Of a stretch of DNA of 64,000 nt, positions 24,422-35,320 are shown in pieces. Position 1 is the stretch's first letter. Each line of letters starts with the position of its first letter. The notes beneath the pieces were generated by a model. It ran no database searches, had not been told where the DNA came from, and was given only the letters and a program-made list of their open reading frames with translations. The position numbers and the translations under genes were made by a program. Source of the DNA: Siphonodentalium dalli (lineage: Eukaryota > Mollusca > Scaphopoda > Gadilida > Siphonodentaliidae). Location of the stretch: assembly GCA_032622095.1 (NCBI GenBank), contig CP136069.1:124001-188000 (forward strand). The letters are read 5' to 3'.

Positions 24422-25059
24422 TAAAGCCGCTTCCACATGGAAGCGGCGCGGTTATCTAGCGAATAAACTTTTTGTCATCGCCGCGAGAGTGTCGCTTTCA
24501 CATGGCCGCGGCAGAATAATTATAAACGCCTGAAGTATTGTGTTTCATAACATTAGTTTTTAGAATGAAGGCAGTGTCTGATGACACACTTGTTATAATA
24601 GCACTGGCATATTTGTATCGACAACGAAAAAGGAAGAGAAATAGAAGGTTTTGGGTACACCCAATTAATAAGAGATATTTACATGGTGTATTTAATCATT
24701 TATACCGTGAACTCTATTCAGATGAGGACAAAATTTATACTTTAGAACGTCAAGGGAACAGTTCGCACGGATACTTTTCTTCATCAAAGATGATATAAAG
24801 AAAGAATACAGGGTGCGGAACCCAATCAGCCCACAACAAAGACTTGCGATATGCTTGAGGTGAGTTGACCCGATGAATATGTGTGGAATGCTTTGATCTG
24901 ACAGTGTATCGTCGCGCGATCGCTCTGCAAAATGGCTCACGGTTCCATTAAAAATGTCGCTGCGCGTCAATTGGCCGCGCCGCGCCAATATGTAAGGTCC
25001 GGTGCTTCATGACTGCACAAACTCGATCGTCCTGCCGCACCCATGTGTAAGCAGCTTTA
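24422..25059. mobile_element. PIF/Harbinger-derived element (copy 3)
   Basis: Duplicate of 18,101-18,741 with a 3-bp deletion and a few substitutions ('gccgcttccacatgg' at the left end). Confidence 0.75.
24565..24859 (+). pseudogene. HARBI1-like nuclease fragment, frameshifted (copy 3)
   Basis: As in copies 1 and 2, but one Lys codon is missing (HPINKRYLHG) and further substitutions occur. The frameshift after DEDK is unchanged. Confidence 0.8.
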
Positions 25060-25769
25060 AGCTTTATGCCTTTTTAACAACATCAGCTATGTAGAGAACA
25101 CGCAAACTGTATACAAGTCTTGAATGTGTTGGCTCAGATGCTTCACAACTATAAGTCAGTACTGCGCTACACGCGCAACGAATTATAGTCCCTTTTAGTA
25201 TCGTTTTTATTTGACGTCTTTTGGGTTATTGATTGGTAACATTTGTCAATAATATAATTTTAATCAAAACAAATAATCAGTTTTCAATAGTAATTCACAG
25301 AATGGTACGGAATCAAAATTATGTCACGCGCGCATGTATAAAGTGAAATGATTACCGCTTGAACTATTAGCTATTAGCCACTAGTGACAGATAAGAAATT
25401 ATTATCCATCCCTCAACTAACACCATTTCCGATTGTCCTGGAAAAAGTCATATTGGACTCCCGAAAGTCATATTGGACTCCCGACTGTACAATATAACTT
25501 TTTTATTGGGACTCCGTTACGTCACGAATTAACTCTATTGCGAAATGAATCGGTGAAATTGTGATGCGTGCGCAACACTGATGGATTTTAGCAGACGTTT
25601 CACATCCGCATTGAGTTTTTTTCTCACTTCCGTGTTTACTTTTCCAAATCATGCTTTCTGATGATCAATATACAGGCTTTTATAGAGAATTAAGTGCCGA
25701 CAAATACCAAAAATAACCACAAAAGTTTTATCCTCAAAATTTGGATAAACATACAGATGGATAATAAAA

Positions 25770-25946
25770 ATGTCATTATACAATGTTGTGTACAGTTTGA
25801 GTTTTTCTTGTACTCGTCCAGGTTGTGGTGAAAAGTCATATTGGACTCGACACTGGCGTGTCTAGTCCAATATGACTTTTCACCACAGCCTGGACTCGTA
25901 CAAGAAAACCACATACTGTACACAACATTGTATAATAACTTTATAA
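25770..25946. repeat. Palindrome next to the SelU 3' exon (copy 3)
   Basis: Duplicate of 12,952-13,128. Confidence 0.85.
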
Positions 25947-26022
25947 TATGTAATGGATTTTTTAATGATATTATAGGGGTTTCATGTGATATATCAAGTT
26001 ATTTTACAATTACAGATGTTAG

Positions 26023-26654
26023 TCAAACTGTACCAAGAAATCTGCTTTGGGCAACATCATCTGATGTACCAACGAGTTCTGAGGCAACTTTATGAAACTC
26101 ATCATCCGTCAGCGAGTTGAGTGAAAGCTTTGTAACAGTGTTACCATAGTACTTCCTCTGTGACCTTGTGTAGGTGGGATCATAATGATTGACAAGTATA
26201 CTCTCTACTAACTCCTCCCATTTTCCCTGATGAATCATCTCCCTCCAAGTTTCAGCCGTTTTCTTGCCAGAATACCGCTCTAGCCTGTCCACTATCTCAA
26301 ATAGTTTGTCAGTCTCAATCCAGTGAGAGTAGCTCTGAATGGTGTATTTAACACGATCTTCGATTGGAGCCTCTATTTTGAAACGATGTCCCGATAGCAT
26401 TTTAAGAAACAAGGATTCTGGAATCGTGCGATTGCCCACTTTCACACTCTCCGATTCGACCCATATTGGCTTAGATTTGGAGAATGTCTGTAATTGCTCT
26501 CGTAACAATGACTGAAACATTTTCTGAGATGGCTGTTTACCATTGTAACCAAGCACCGATCCTCTGTGATTAGCGAGGCCTTCGATATCAAGGATCTGTT
26601 CTCCCTTTTCACCAAGAATTTTCAGAAGTTCAGTCTTTCCACTACCAGTCAGAC
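26023..26654 (-). CDS. tRNA 2-selenouridine synthase, 3' (P-loop) exon, copy 3
   Basis: Nearest of the three terminal exons to the 5' exon, separated by a ~1.3 kb intron (27,951-26,655), and the most likely one in the main mRNA. Joined to the 5' exon the reading frame passes RVISG-LTGSGKT without interruption. It carries Walker A, the E-G-L-A-N-H-R-G motif, a long helical stretch (EAPIEDRVKYTIQSY) and ends LGTV-stop. The only difference I found from copies 1 and 2 is silent: GGC for GGT in the Gly codon of E-G-L-A-N (plus strand 'gcgaggcc' near 26,577). With the 5' exon the protein would be about 390 residues, close to bacterial SelU (about 360) plus a presequence. Confidence 0.92.
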
Positions 26655-27371
26655 CTGAAAAAAAACATTTTATTTTGAACAAGTAAATAGAAAGATACAA
26701 TAGTCGCCCTCATAGATAGACACAATGTTGAAATCTGAACGTAAATGACTTGAAATAAAAATCCATTTCAAGACATGTCTATGGCATTACCATAAGCACA
26801 CAAGAGAAACAAGATGCACCATATTTCACTTAAAAGTCTATTAAAAGAGAGATTTATAATAATAAATCTTGCGCTGGTAATATTCATAAAGTAGTCAAAT
26901 TTTCTGTTCTGTTGTAATAATTTATCTCCCCCGCCCTGGGTAATTCCCCCCCCCCCCCACACCCTTATAAATCATGAGGTAATATATTGACATAATTATG
27001 TAGCTGTTGGGTGGGTGTGAGGGGTTGACAAGTCAAAAATAAACTAAAAACAAATTCCAAAATAACTTTTCTTATTATTTCATAACCTCTTAATATCAAA
27101 TAAGTGGGGGAAAAATGTATCATGGGTGGGGGATATCTGGGGGGGGGGGGGGGGGGTATCATGGTATGCCAGTTCATAGCAAAATGATCGAAGGAAATAA
27201 CATTTTGGAAGACAATTATACATATTTGTTCAAACATTAATATCATTTTGTAATACAAACATCATATACCAATCTTGATACCTTGTGATGTAGTTCTATT
27301 ACGTATACGCTGTTGGGGGATATAACTCGGACCAATTTCAGATATTTAAACCCAGACTGAGGACTACCTAT

Positions 27372-27804
27372 TAAAGGTACTCAATCCGATTAAGCACCCC
27401 TAAATTACTATTTCTTTGGCTTCAGGGGTAAAACATATTCGATTCGAGTCGAGGAACCCACCCATCAAAGCTCAGAGTGATCAGATATTTATTTTTGAAG
27501 TTTGTTGTTTCTCGAGATGTGTACTAATAATTGCCCCAGAAACACTTATTCAAACGGACGAAGATGGATAACTCTAAAATCAAGTGGTAATAATAACGCA
27601 ATTTTGACCGAGACCATCCTTTTGACAGCGTGTTTCTTTGCCACAAACAATAGAAATAACAAAACTTCAAAAATTGATATCTGATCACTCTGAGCGTTGA
27701 TGGGTATAGGTTCCTCGACTCGATTCAAATATGTTTTACTCCCGAAGCTACTGAAGACAAAGAAATAGTAATTTATGAGGGTCTGATCGGATTGAGTACC
27801 GTTA
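27372..27804. repeat. Inverted-repeat MITE in SelU intron/5' exon boundary region
   Basis: Left arm ('ggtactcaatccgat', 'tcgagtcgaggaaccc', 'ctcagagtgatcagat') is mirrored by the right arm ('atctgatcactctgag', 'ggttcctcgactcga', 'atcggattgagtacc') around about 27,585. A related, less symmetric copy lies at 49,930-50,213, sharing 'gatggataactctaaaatca' in the middle. It sits inside the 1.3 kb intron. Confidence 0.8.
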
Positions 27805-27951
27805 AGTTCTTGGGGAAAATTCATTGGTGTCATGACATTGTATGGCTCCTTCTGAAAAAGAACCTCTTCTTGGCTTCTGAAAAAAATGCTTGACCTCATT
27901 ACAACTTGAAATGTATACTCCTAAACAAGTATTTACGAAGTATCAACCCAC

Positions 27952-28509
27952 CTGATATAACTCGAAAATTGTAATTTTTAAACTTCTCAAGATCTTCTAT
28001 AATTATCTTTCTATAGTGCTTGTAACCTCCTTCGAGGACGAATACATTGAAGCCTATCTGTGAAAGAACTATTGCTAAACTTTGTGATCGTTTTCCTCCC
28101 CGCCAACAATATATCAGCGCTGAATAATTCTGAGGCTTCTTTACAAAGTGAGTTTCGATATGAGAAGAAATATTCCTTGAAACAAGATGAGCGCCAATTT
28201 TCCTGGCCTCGAAATTATCTGCTTTGTATTTTATGCCAACTTCAACTCTCTGTTTATCAGATAAAACAGGGAAGTTTAGTGCACCAATGATGTGGTCTGC
28301 TTCATATTCTGCTGGTGATCGGACATCAATCTTCTCGGAGACCTCTATGAATGGATTGGATGTCATTTGTGGAGCACATGACGTTAACCTAGATGATTGA
28401 TGACAATGTCGGAAGATTCTTGTCAGGGTGGCTCCTCTGGATGACACGCATACATGTAGTGACTTAACTCCAGTAGACTGAATCATCATTTCTCAATTGA
28501 AGATAGACC
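27952..28509 (-). CDS. tRNA 2-selenouridine synthase, 5' (rhodanese) exon
   Basis: Encodes the N-terminal half of SelU/MnmH. The first ATG is at 28,489-28,487; the exon itself probably starts at 28,509 after acceptor 'ctaatttacag', implying a further 5' UTR exon. Residues 1 to about 40 (MMIQSTGVKSLHVCVSSRGA then RIFRHCHQSSR) are rich in Arg and Ser with no acidic residue, as in mitochondrial presequences. The rhodanese domain follows: IDVRSPAEYEADHIIGALNF, then YCWRGGKRSQS, where Cys of C-W-R-G-G is the family's catalytic cysteine, then LEGGYKHYR. Donor 'gtgggt' starts at 27,951, phase 1, matching the three acceptors downstream. The single ORF runs on to 27,899 only by reading into the intron. 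Domain order rhodanese then P-loop is that of complete SelU. A bacterial contaminant is unlikely because of the intron and presequence. Confidence 0.93.
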
Positions 28510-29418
28510 CTGTAAATTAGAAAATTCTTTAATATTTTGCTCTTTGAAAAACAAATAATGACACAAAATTAATTTAGTGAAGTGTATCAAATTATAACTC
28601 CAGTATCCAGATGGTTTATACGTGTATAAGCATGAATATTTTTACATGTTACTCATTTCAACTGAATAATACTTCAGGCCTCCAAATAAGCTTACACAGT
28701 ACTTTAAAAGACTCCTCTTATTGAGTGAATGATTTATTCAGCCCAAGCAAGTCTCCACATTTTCACATGAATTTCCATTTTTCGCAAAAGTAAAATTCTA
28801 TTTTATGAGTAGAACACTGAGTAGAACAGAATTATTCAAGAGAAGTCATGATCTAGCTATAAAAAAACAGAATTGGCATTTTGGTGGCTGTTATGTCAAT
28901 TCTGGTTATATGCTCTAGCAAGTCTGTGTCTTCCCAATTTTGTCTGTTTTTGATTATATTCAGCTGATAAAAGTTAATTGTTATTCAGGAAAAACCTGTC
29001 AAGGACTGTATGGTATGCTTTTTGATATTTAGATAGTTTTGTATACGTAACTAATATATTATATCGAACATTTGGTGTCAATTCTCATACAATTTCTGTG
29101 TCTGCTTTTGTCACATTTTTATTTACCGCGTGAATTTTGGAAATCGGTCTCAGATTTTACAATTGACGGCAATCTTTTGATGATGGCAGGGGAGCATAAC
29201 TATATGTTATTAGTTAGATCTAACAGCATCTCTTCATGATTCTTGCATTTATTCCTATAAATACGTCATTGGCAAAGACATAGTGGCGAAATTTGAGAAG
29301 TTAACTTGTATATTTTCGATGATAACGGCAAATGAAGTTACAAATAACTTTCACTGGCATTACAAATTAAGACTGTCCGCTTGCCAACTGAACAGACAAA
29401 CTATTAAATACATTGGAT
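28510..29418. other. Upstream region of the SelU gene
   Basis: Probable 5' UTR intron and promoter region of the minus-strand SelU gene. No first exon or TATA box can be placed with confidence, and I see no repeat family member or coding sequence. Confidence 0.4.
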
Positions 29419-31660
29419 ATAGTCCAGGAGATATTGGTCGACCTCTGCACCCCCCAGGACTTAACTTCACCCCACTAATTTTCTTCCGTAAGGTCTCATC
29501 TAATTTTTTTCACTTGTTAACAAGAAAAAAAAGTGGCCGCAGAGACTCCAGACAAGATGGCGTCCATCATGGCGGCCATTTTTTTTTAATGCACCAGGTC
29601 TCTTTGATCGCCATTATAGTAAAGATGATAGTACATGCGGTCCTGTTTTCTGCTCGATTCGTTATGCTAATATACAACCCTTACAAATTAGCCAAAAATC
29701 CGACACCAGAATCCAATATGGCGGCCAAGATGGCCGCCGAAATGTGAAAATATGCTATTTTTCTGTCATGTTAACACCTTTCGTTTGTCTCTGTGGGAAA
29801 ATGTTAGAATTTTTGCGTCATGTTATACATTTATCATATAGCGGAGTCATTGGCGAACACATGGGGACCATAATATGCATTCATTGCGGGATATTTTTGT
29901 CCGATATCACGTTTTCCCAAATGCCGTTATCATAGGTCAAAGTCGAATCTCCGTTAATAACGCGATGTTATGTTTCGAATCAATGAATGTTATTGCTATT
30001 ATAACAACACCAATGCATATATATTTGCAGGAGATACTCGAGCTAGGATTCCTCTTATACCTGAGTTGAGGAATATTAACCCAAATCCAAGATGGCGGCC
30101 AAAATGGCCACCAGAAATAGAAAAATCGCCGAAAATCGCTGATTTTAACATCAGTGAGCATTATTGTCATGACAACTCCACACCTGCTTACTATTGTAAG
30201 TTGGGAACACTTAGGCGAAGAACTTTCCTTGTACCATATCCAAATAAAAGTCCCCCAAATCCAAAATGGCGCCCACAATGGCAGACAGATTTTGAAAAAT
30301 CACAGAAATTCCCTTATATTCACATCATTGGGCATTATTGTCGAGACAACTCCATCCATGCGTACAGTTGAGTTGGAAATACTGAGGTGAAGTAATTACC
30401 TTACATCTCATGCAAGAAATGGTTTTCAAAATCGAAGATAGCGGCCAAAATGGCGACCGAAATTTGAATACACGCCTACATTCCTTTACTTTCTTAGGAT
30501 GGGCGTTATTCTTTCGCGATTTCTACCCACCATTACATGTTGATATGTATGAATTATTCATTAGGGTTTGGCAAGTGATACTCACAGTCAATATGGCGGC
30601 CAAACTGGCGGGCAGAAATTGAAAAGAAGCCGATATTATCACATACTAATTTCAACTTTTTGTCATAATATTGATTTGTATAAACGAAACGGTACATACT
30701 ATAAGCCATCTATTAGTTCCAATGTAAGTCGTAGCCTTTTGGAAGGATGAAAACCCACAATAGCGTTGTGGCATTTCAAAATCCATTCTCCACTAAGGGC
30801 TCATACTGGCCGTAACCGTATATGGGTGCGCCGAATAGTCATATTATGACTTCCAAGAATCAAAACAACAGTACCTGAGCTTATTCTGAATTGCCACAAT
30901 CAGCATTATCTAGACTCGTTTCCGTCTCTTCGTCAGATTAATCTATCTCACTCACAACAACAGTTCACTACTCTTCTTTGTAGAAGGGTGCCACTAATCG
31001 GAATGTTTCAAACAATACATATGCCAGTGTCCAGCTCACGTGTTTGTTTCGAACGCTTGGAATTCTTAGCGAGCTTCATTCGTGGTATAGCTTATGGTAT
31101 AATTCAGATGCTACATATGGGGTATATGCGTCATCTTGTGCGATACACTATAAAGGTATTCGGTCGATACATATACTAGCTTTCAGAAGGACCTATCTAT
31201 CTGCGTATTGTCAGCTTTGGTGACCTAATGGGGATAACAAACAGCCACTTCTCAATATATGGTTAATCAATTCACATACTCATCTAATGCACTGACGTAC
31301 CCGGACAACTTCTGTATATGGCTTCGAATGTTGAAAGCCCGACATTTGACGAATGCATTACTGCTAAGGCGTAGAAGACCATAATGCATAATATACCCAA
31401 ACTCCTTGAAAATGATCATAAGAACAAGCTTGTTGGCGTCCAGCAATCGTCTCACCGAACAGATCCAAGCAGATGATAACAATACACACGGTGCTAGTTT
31501 GTGGGTATGTGTCATGATAGTGGAAATGAAATTGGACCATGACTGCACCGCCCCTTATTCTGTTATGTTTTAGATTCAGACAGGATCTCATGTGTGGCTT
31601 TGCTTTCCTTGTATGCTAAGATGGTATGTTCCCATCCGTTTGGAAGCCGTTCTTAAACTG
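29419..31660. repeat. Long interspersed repeat, copy A
   Basis: Starts 'agtccaggagatattggtcg' with 'acttaacttcaccccactaa'. Matches copy C (37,972-40,292) in the same orientation and copy B (32,104-34,337) inverted. The first 1.2 kb is built from diverged ~160-170 bp units, each with 'ccaagatggcggcc'-type sequence. Frames such as 29,283-29,747 and 29,970-30,371 read these repeats and are not conserved as proteins; the second is internally repetitive for that reason. The distal part (30,700-31,660) is more diverged from B and C. No transposase motif is recognisable. Confidence 0.8.
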
Positions 31661-32103
31661 GACCAGGAGTATGCCGTTGGCTACTGCTGTATACGCCCCA
31701 CCAAGACTGGGTGTAGTCTTAACGGCGATACCTTTGATAGTTGGTTGATATGTCATTCTCACGCTGCCTGGTATGGTTCAAGAAAGTGCAAATGCCATCA
31801 ACAAAAGGGTGAAATGTTCAACGCGAAGAACATCCAGAGGAATGTTACGTTGATGAGCTCTTGCATTCAGTTCAACAAACGTTGGTACACCAAGTGATTT
31901 CTTGGTAACATCACCATTGCGACCATTTTCCTACATGAGACATTAACTACTATATTCTAAAGTTATATATATAAAGCTATATGATCATAAAGGTCGCGTT
32001 CCCCAACGTCCACAGCCATTGCCATCGAGACTGTAAATTGTTCTTTAAATACATAGCGAAATAAATGCACCACAGTTCCTGACATTTTCTTGAATAATAC
32101 CGC
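31661..32103. other. Spacer between inverted repeat copies A and B
   Basis: About 440 bp at the centre of the A/B inverted repeat. A frame at 31,592-31,897 spans the A edge and reads into it (IRPTKTGCSLNGDTFDSWLI), with no family I know. It might be a remnant of a protein once encoded by the repeat. Confidence 0.4.
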
Positions 32104-34337
32104 CCACATACTGACACTAACCCCGAGAGAGGATAAGAAAACACGCATACATTCATGCTATAAAGACATCATTTAGTCCATCCGAGTGTTTTGAGGGAGG
32201 CTAGCATAGTATTATCCAGACAAAAGTGTACGTAGTTGAATCAGAAAGGCTTCGAAACGGATGTGGAAATACAATCTTACCACACCAAATAAAACCGACA
32301 CGCATGACATTCGATATCTTAAACGTGCACCAGGTGTAGGGGTGGTGTATACAGTGGCCCATTTCATTCCCACTATCATGGCGCATGTCCACAAACTAGC
32401 ACCGCGAGCATTGTTCTTCTCTGCTGGGAGATATTCGACGAGACAACTGCGGGGCGTCACACAGTTTGCTTCGAATAATGGTTCAGAAGTGTGGGTAGTC
32501 TGTACACTAGGGTCTTCTCCTTAGCAGATAGACATCTGTCCAAGGGAATGAGACAGCTAGCCACCTTCGAAACACTGTCGAAGTTGTCCACATATGCCAA
32601 TGCGTTCGCTGAGTTTGTGAGTTGACGAACCATCTATTGAGAAGTGACTAGCTAACTGGTTCGCCAGGTGTACATGTCGTTATCCCATGGGGTATGAGAC
32701 ACATACATAGAGATGACCTTCTGTAAGCTTGTATACTCAACGGCCATATGCCTTCCTAGTTCAAGATGACGCACAAATATCATAGTTAGCAAATTTTTAA
32801 AATCGTAAGCTAGATACCGGAAAATGAATTGTTTGAAACGTTATGATTAGAGGGACCCTACTCCCAGGAAGTGGTGAATACTTTGTCGGTGTGAGCGACC
32901 TAGATTTATCAGACAAAGAAATGGAAGCTGGTCCAGATAATTATGGACGTGACGTGGCAAATCAGAATCTGTTATCAGGTAATTGTTCTGATATAACTAT
33001 TCGGCGCACCTACGCTTACGGCCATTATCGGCGCTTAGTGGAGACTGGATTTCGAAATGCCACATCGCTATATTAATTGTGGTTTTTCATCTTTCCAGAA
33101 GGATACGAGCTATGTTATGCGTTTTGATACCTTAAAGTTGAACTAGTAGATGGTTTATGTACAGTTTCGTCCATACATACCGATATTATGACAAAAAAGT
33201 TTAAATTAATATGTGAAAATATCGATTTCTTAACAATTTCTAGCCGCCAATTTAGCAGCGATCTTGGCTGTGAGTATCAATTGCCAAACCCTAATGAATA
33301 CTTCATGTCACTATTCCATATCAACATGTAATGGTGGATAGAAATCGCGAAACAATAAAGTAAAGGAATGTAGACTTGTTTTCAAATTTCGGTCGTCATT
33401 TTGGCAGCCATCTTCGATTTGGAAAACAATTTCTTGCATGAGATGTAATGTAATTACTTCACCTCAGTATTTCCAACTCAATTGTAAGCATGGGTGGAGT
33501 TGTCTCGACAATAATGCCTAATGATGTGAATATGAGGGAATTTCGGTGATTTTTCAAAATCTGTCCGCCATTGTGGGCGCCATTTTGGATTTGGGGGAAT
33601 TTTATTTGGATATGGTACAAGGAAAGTTCTTCGCCTAAGTGTTCCCAACTCACAATAGTAAGCAGGTGTGGAGTTGTCATGACAATAATGTTCACTGATG
33701 TTAAAATCGGCGATTTTCGGCGATTTTTTATTTCTGGTGGCCATTTGGCCGCCATCTTGGATTTGGGTAAATATTCCTCAACTTAGGTATAAGAGGAATC
33801 CTAGCTTGAGTATCTCCTGCACATATATATGCATGGGTGTTGTTATAATAGCAATAACATTCATTGATTCGAAACATTACATCGCTTTATTAACGTAGAT
33901 TCGGCTTTGACCTATTATACCGGCATTTGGGAAAACGTGATATCGGACAAAAATATCCCGCAATGAATGTATATTATGGACCCCCATGTGGTCGCCAATG
34001 ACTCCTCTATATGGTAAATGTATAACATGACGCAAAGATGCCAACATTTTCCCACAGAGACAAACGAAAGGTGGTAACATGTCAGAAAAATAGTATATTT
34101 TCACATTTCGGCGGCCATCTTGGCCGCCATATTGGATTCTGGTGTCGGATTTTTGGCTAATTTGTAAGGGTTGTATATTAGCATAACGAATCGAGCGGAA
34201 AACAAGACGGCATGTGACATCATCTTTACTATAACGGCGATCAAAGAGACCTGGTGCATTTAAAAATGGCCGCCATGATGGACGCCATCTTGTCTGGAGT
34301 CTCTGCGGCCACTTTTTTTTCTTGTTAACAAGTGAAA
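32104..34337. repeat. Long interspersed repeat, copy B (inverted)
   Basis: Reverse complement of copy C over almost its whole length: C's right end 'cggggttagtgtcagtatg' appears here as 'catactgacactaaccccg', and the array of 'gccgccatcttggattt' units runs in mirror order. It ends at 'cttgttaacaag' (34,320-34,332) and so lacks the terminal ~80 bp of A and C. The frame at 32,843-33,076 (LLPGSGEYFVGVSDLDLSDK) has an equivalent in C but no known relatives. Confidence 0.85.
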
Positions 34338-34425
34338 AGATATTCCCTTATTGCGCTTAAGGGATTCCTTATTGCGCTTAAGCTACTTTATTTATTAAAT
34401 GTCAATTTGGCATCCCATATTATGG
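34338..34425. repeat. End fragment of the TTTGCGCTTAAGCGCAAAT element
   Basis: Two copies of 'ccttattgcgcttaag' followed by 'tatttattaaatgtcaattt' and 'ggcatcccatatta' resemble the outer end of the 45.4-47.0 kb inverted repeat ('ttattaaatgtgaatttgg', 'cctcccatag'). Confidence 0.65.
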
Positions 34426-34435
34426 CTATTTTTTT

Positions 34436-35320
34436 GGTTTAGCAGCTTGACTGATTATTATGTTTACCCATACCATAGTATGGTAAACATAGTGTCGTTG
34501 CCCGGATTGACCACTCGTCGTTGGTCCGTCTGTCTGTCTGTCCGTCTGTCTGTCCGTCTGTCTGTCCGTCTGTCTGTCCGTAGACACTTTACGAGTAATG
34601 CGATAACTCTAACATTTTCTATCCGATCGGAACCAAATTTTGTATATGGGTTTCTCAGCCCAAAATACGGATCGAGTTCGAATTTGGGTTTGATCCGAGT
34701 TTTTGTTACAGAGTTATGGCCCTTTTTCGACTTAGAATTGACGCATTCTGCCATAACTCGAACATTTTTCATCTGATTGAAACCAAATTTGGTCTGTTAG
34801 TTTCACAGCCCAAAATACAGATCGAGTTCGAATATGGGTTTGATCCGATTTATTTTAAAGGAGTTATGACCCTTTTTCGAAAATAAAATTAAAAAAACAA
34901 AAATCCGATGCTATAACCAAAGTATATTTTGTCCGATTGTGTTCATATTTGATATGTAGGTTTATGATGACATGCCCCTCATCTGTATAGTTTTTGGTAT
35001 TGATTGGTTTATCGGTTTAGAAAATAATTAACCCTTTACACACATGCTATCCAATGCAATAAGTTGAACATATTTCTTCTGATCTGCCTCATATTTCTTA
35101 CCTAGGTTTTTCTTAGCACGTTCTTAGTCTGTATTGTTTTTGGTATTGTTTAATTAACCCTTTTCACTCTTATGTTTACTTAGAATTCACCCAAGCTGCT
35201 ATGACTCAAAACATTTTTCATCTGATCAGCACCAAATGAATTTATCACCCCTAAATACAGATCGAGTTCGAATATGGGTTTGATCCGATATATTTTAACA
35301 GAGTTATGACCCTTTATAAT
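34436..35320. repeat. Diverged tandem repeats with (TCTGTCCG)n
   Basis: An 8-bp microsatellite of TCTG/TCCG units (about 34,525-34,580) is followed by three or four diverged ~140-150 bp units sharing 'gatcgagttcgaatatgggt', 'ttgatccga' and 'gagttatggccctttttcga'. It is mirrored start to end by 'gtttaccc' and 'ggtaaac' near 34,461-34,490. No coding sequence. Confidence 0.8.

Larger units (their letters stand above)
22285..27299. repeat. Tandem segmental duplication, copy 3 (truncated)
   Basis: Matches copy 2 up to 'gatgtagttctat' at 27,299, just before the higher-order array. Differences: minisatellite cut to three units (-176 bp), loss of about 23 bp near 25,436 ('acaaaagccgccacg' region), a 15 bp insertion near 25,720, and about 90 bp lost near 27,195. 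It lies next to the SelU 5' exon, so it is probably the original location. Confidence 0.95.

Noticed and set aside
9345-27299. Triplication as a pure assembly artefact
   Set aside because: Copies differ by unique indels, minisatellite length, and shared variants between copies 2 and 3, which a simple assembly stutter would not produce. Still worth a read-depth check.
27899-28489. Rhodanese gene as an independent 196-residue protein
   Set aside because: The last residues come from reading past a splice donor at 27,951; the domain joins a SelU P-loop exon.
29970-30371. 133-residue protein with repeats
   Set aside because: The frame runs through ~165-bp DNA repeats; the mirrored and direct copies at 33.5 and 38.6 kb break it, so the apparent protein repeats are a by-product.
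34464-34776. Overlapping 102- and 125-residue proteins
   Set aside because: Both read a TCTG/TCCG microsatellite and its flanking tandem repeats on opposite strands.
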